Positions 63,519-64,000 of a stretch of 64,000 bases of DNA are shown piece after piece. Source of the stretch: Treponema vincentii. GTDB lineage: Bacteria > Spirochaetota > Spirochaetia > Treponematales > Treponemataceae. Position 1 is the stretch's first letter. Each line of letters starts with the position of its first letter. Where the stretch lies: contig NZ_CP050497.1 of NCBI RefSeq assembly GCF_018336815.1, positions 1,364,001-1,428,000 on the forward strand, given 5' to 3'. The notes beneath the pieces are model-generated. The model saw only the letters and a program-made list of their open reading frames with translations. It had not been told where the DNA came from and ran no database searches. The position numbers were made by a program, and so were the translations under genes.

Positions 63519-64000
63519 GAGGAGTGCTGCCGGTTTTCATGCTCCAAAAGTAAGGTTTTAGAGAGAACATCGCATAGTTCAGACGGTCCGAAATATTGAA
63601 TAGGACCGGGGAAAATATAGGCAGTTTCTACCGCCCACCGTTCCCGCTGCGCCGCAAAGGTTTTAAACGGCTTACCGTTCAAATCGATAACCGTCTTTTT
63701 GATAACCGGCTTCTTCTCTCCCGAGCGCAATTCCATATCCATCAGTTTGGTTAACGGAATGCCACAGGGTTTCCATTCGATGGGCGGCGCTGTGAGGTTG
63801 TATACCGATGCTATATAGCCGGTCAGTCCGTTCGCAATCAGCAAAAAGATTGTTCTGCCAAGGGCATAGCAATAATCCGCATCAAAGTTTGAAGGGAATT
63901 CCGCCCGCCCTTCATATCCAAAGAAGTGAGCCTGTGCACTGAACTTCCCTGTATAGGTTCCTTCTTTTTTCAACTCGGCAAGCCGGTTTTTTACTAAGCC
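63515..64000 (-). CDS. pfp: Diphosphate-fructose-6-phosphate 1-phosphotransferase, C-terminal part (partial)
   Basis: The frame is open to the right edge, so the gene starts outside; 161 residues are seen. [20 protein letters not shown], then [38 protein letters not shown] and the terminal PIQYFGP are typical of the long (beta-type) PPi-dependent phosphofructokinase used by treponemes. It uses pyrophosphate instead of ATP, so glycolysis is reversible at this step. The active site (GGDD/PKTIDND) would lie beyond the edge. It overlaps folC by four bases. Confidence 0.9.
   Translation of the reverse strand, partial: GLVKNRLAELKKEGTYTGKFSAQAHFFGYEGRAEFPSNFDADYCYALGRTIFLLIANGLTGYIASVYNLTAPPIEWKPCGIPLTKLMDMELRSGEKKPVIKKTVIDLNGKPFKTFAAQRERWAVETAYIFPGPIQYFGPSELCDVLSKTLLLEHENRQHSS

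Noticed and set aside
14-64000. tRNA or rRNA genes
   Set aside because: I looked through the intergenic gaps for cloverleaf-type arms with CCA-like ends and for rRNA cores and saw none. A tRNAscan run would be the proper test.

Overview
This 64 kb window looks like chromosome of an oral-type Treponema. It carries the very long GreA of treponemes, many exported lipoproteins with loose spirochaete lipoboxes, a pyrophosphate-dependent phosphofructokinase, an MCP, and a poly-G tract inside a lipoprotein gene. The base composition seems richer in G+C than T. denticola, so a relative of the T. vincentii/T. medium group is my guess; this is inference.

Layout. 1-4.7 kb: end of leuS, a tandem array of GGA hairpins, a nine-repeat lipoprotein that is out of frame at a 12-G tract, and a second hairpin element. 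4.7-13.2 kb: an AAA/DUF4143 ATPase behind 32-33 bp iterons, exported Treponema proteins, a 15-copy 7-bp tandem repeat, a third hairpin element and an MCP. 13.4-18.6 kb: a fourth hairpin element, then ssnA and ygfK (selenium/purine-linked redox genes) separated by a run of long palindromes. 18.6-29.5 kb: lipoproteins, a copper ATPase with an embedded CopZ, lptA/lptB-like genes, a DUF454 gene, exonuclease III, a Mug/TDG-like DNA glycosylase and a vWA protein. 29.7-36.5 kb (minus): greA, a TPR protein, miaA, mazG, a methyltransferase. 36.7-41.4 kb (plus): folP, cdaA, cdaR, acpS, a DUF2225 gene and truA, closely packed. 41.5-48.2 kb: a His-rich COG0523 GTPase, a MATE exporter and a SWIM/SNF2 helicase. 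48.2-55.7 kb (minus): a cell-wall group (GNAT, NagZ, NamZ, TPR lipoprotein, OmpA-like, LysM transglycosylase, TPR lipoprotein). 55.7-64 kb: a YoeB toxin with attC-like palindromes, engB, pgi, a wecA/mraY-type transferase, a HEAT-repeat protein, an rluA-type synthase, folC and the end of a PPi-PFK gene.

The most striking feature is a dispersed family of noncoding modules. Each module has up to three hairpins. The stems differ between copies but stay self-complementary. Two of the three hairpin types always show GGA in the loop, and one core reads GTACAAGGATGTAC, which matches the SELEX consensus reported for the RNA-binding protein CsrA (RUACARGGAUGU). I propose these as CsrA-binding (CsrB-like) RNAs or leaders carried on MITE-like elements. 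This is untested.

Five genes are interrupted by small indels: DUF454, the 55 kb TPR lipoprotein, engB, the wecA-like gene and folC. Four of these lie in homopolymers of 6-8 bases, and engB and folC are normally important genes, so sequencing or assembly error is a serious alternative to real inactivation. The 12-G tract is different in kind and fits true phase variation. I saw no tRNA or rRNA genes and no CRISPR array.
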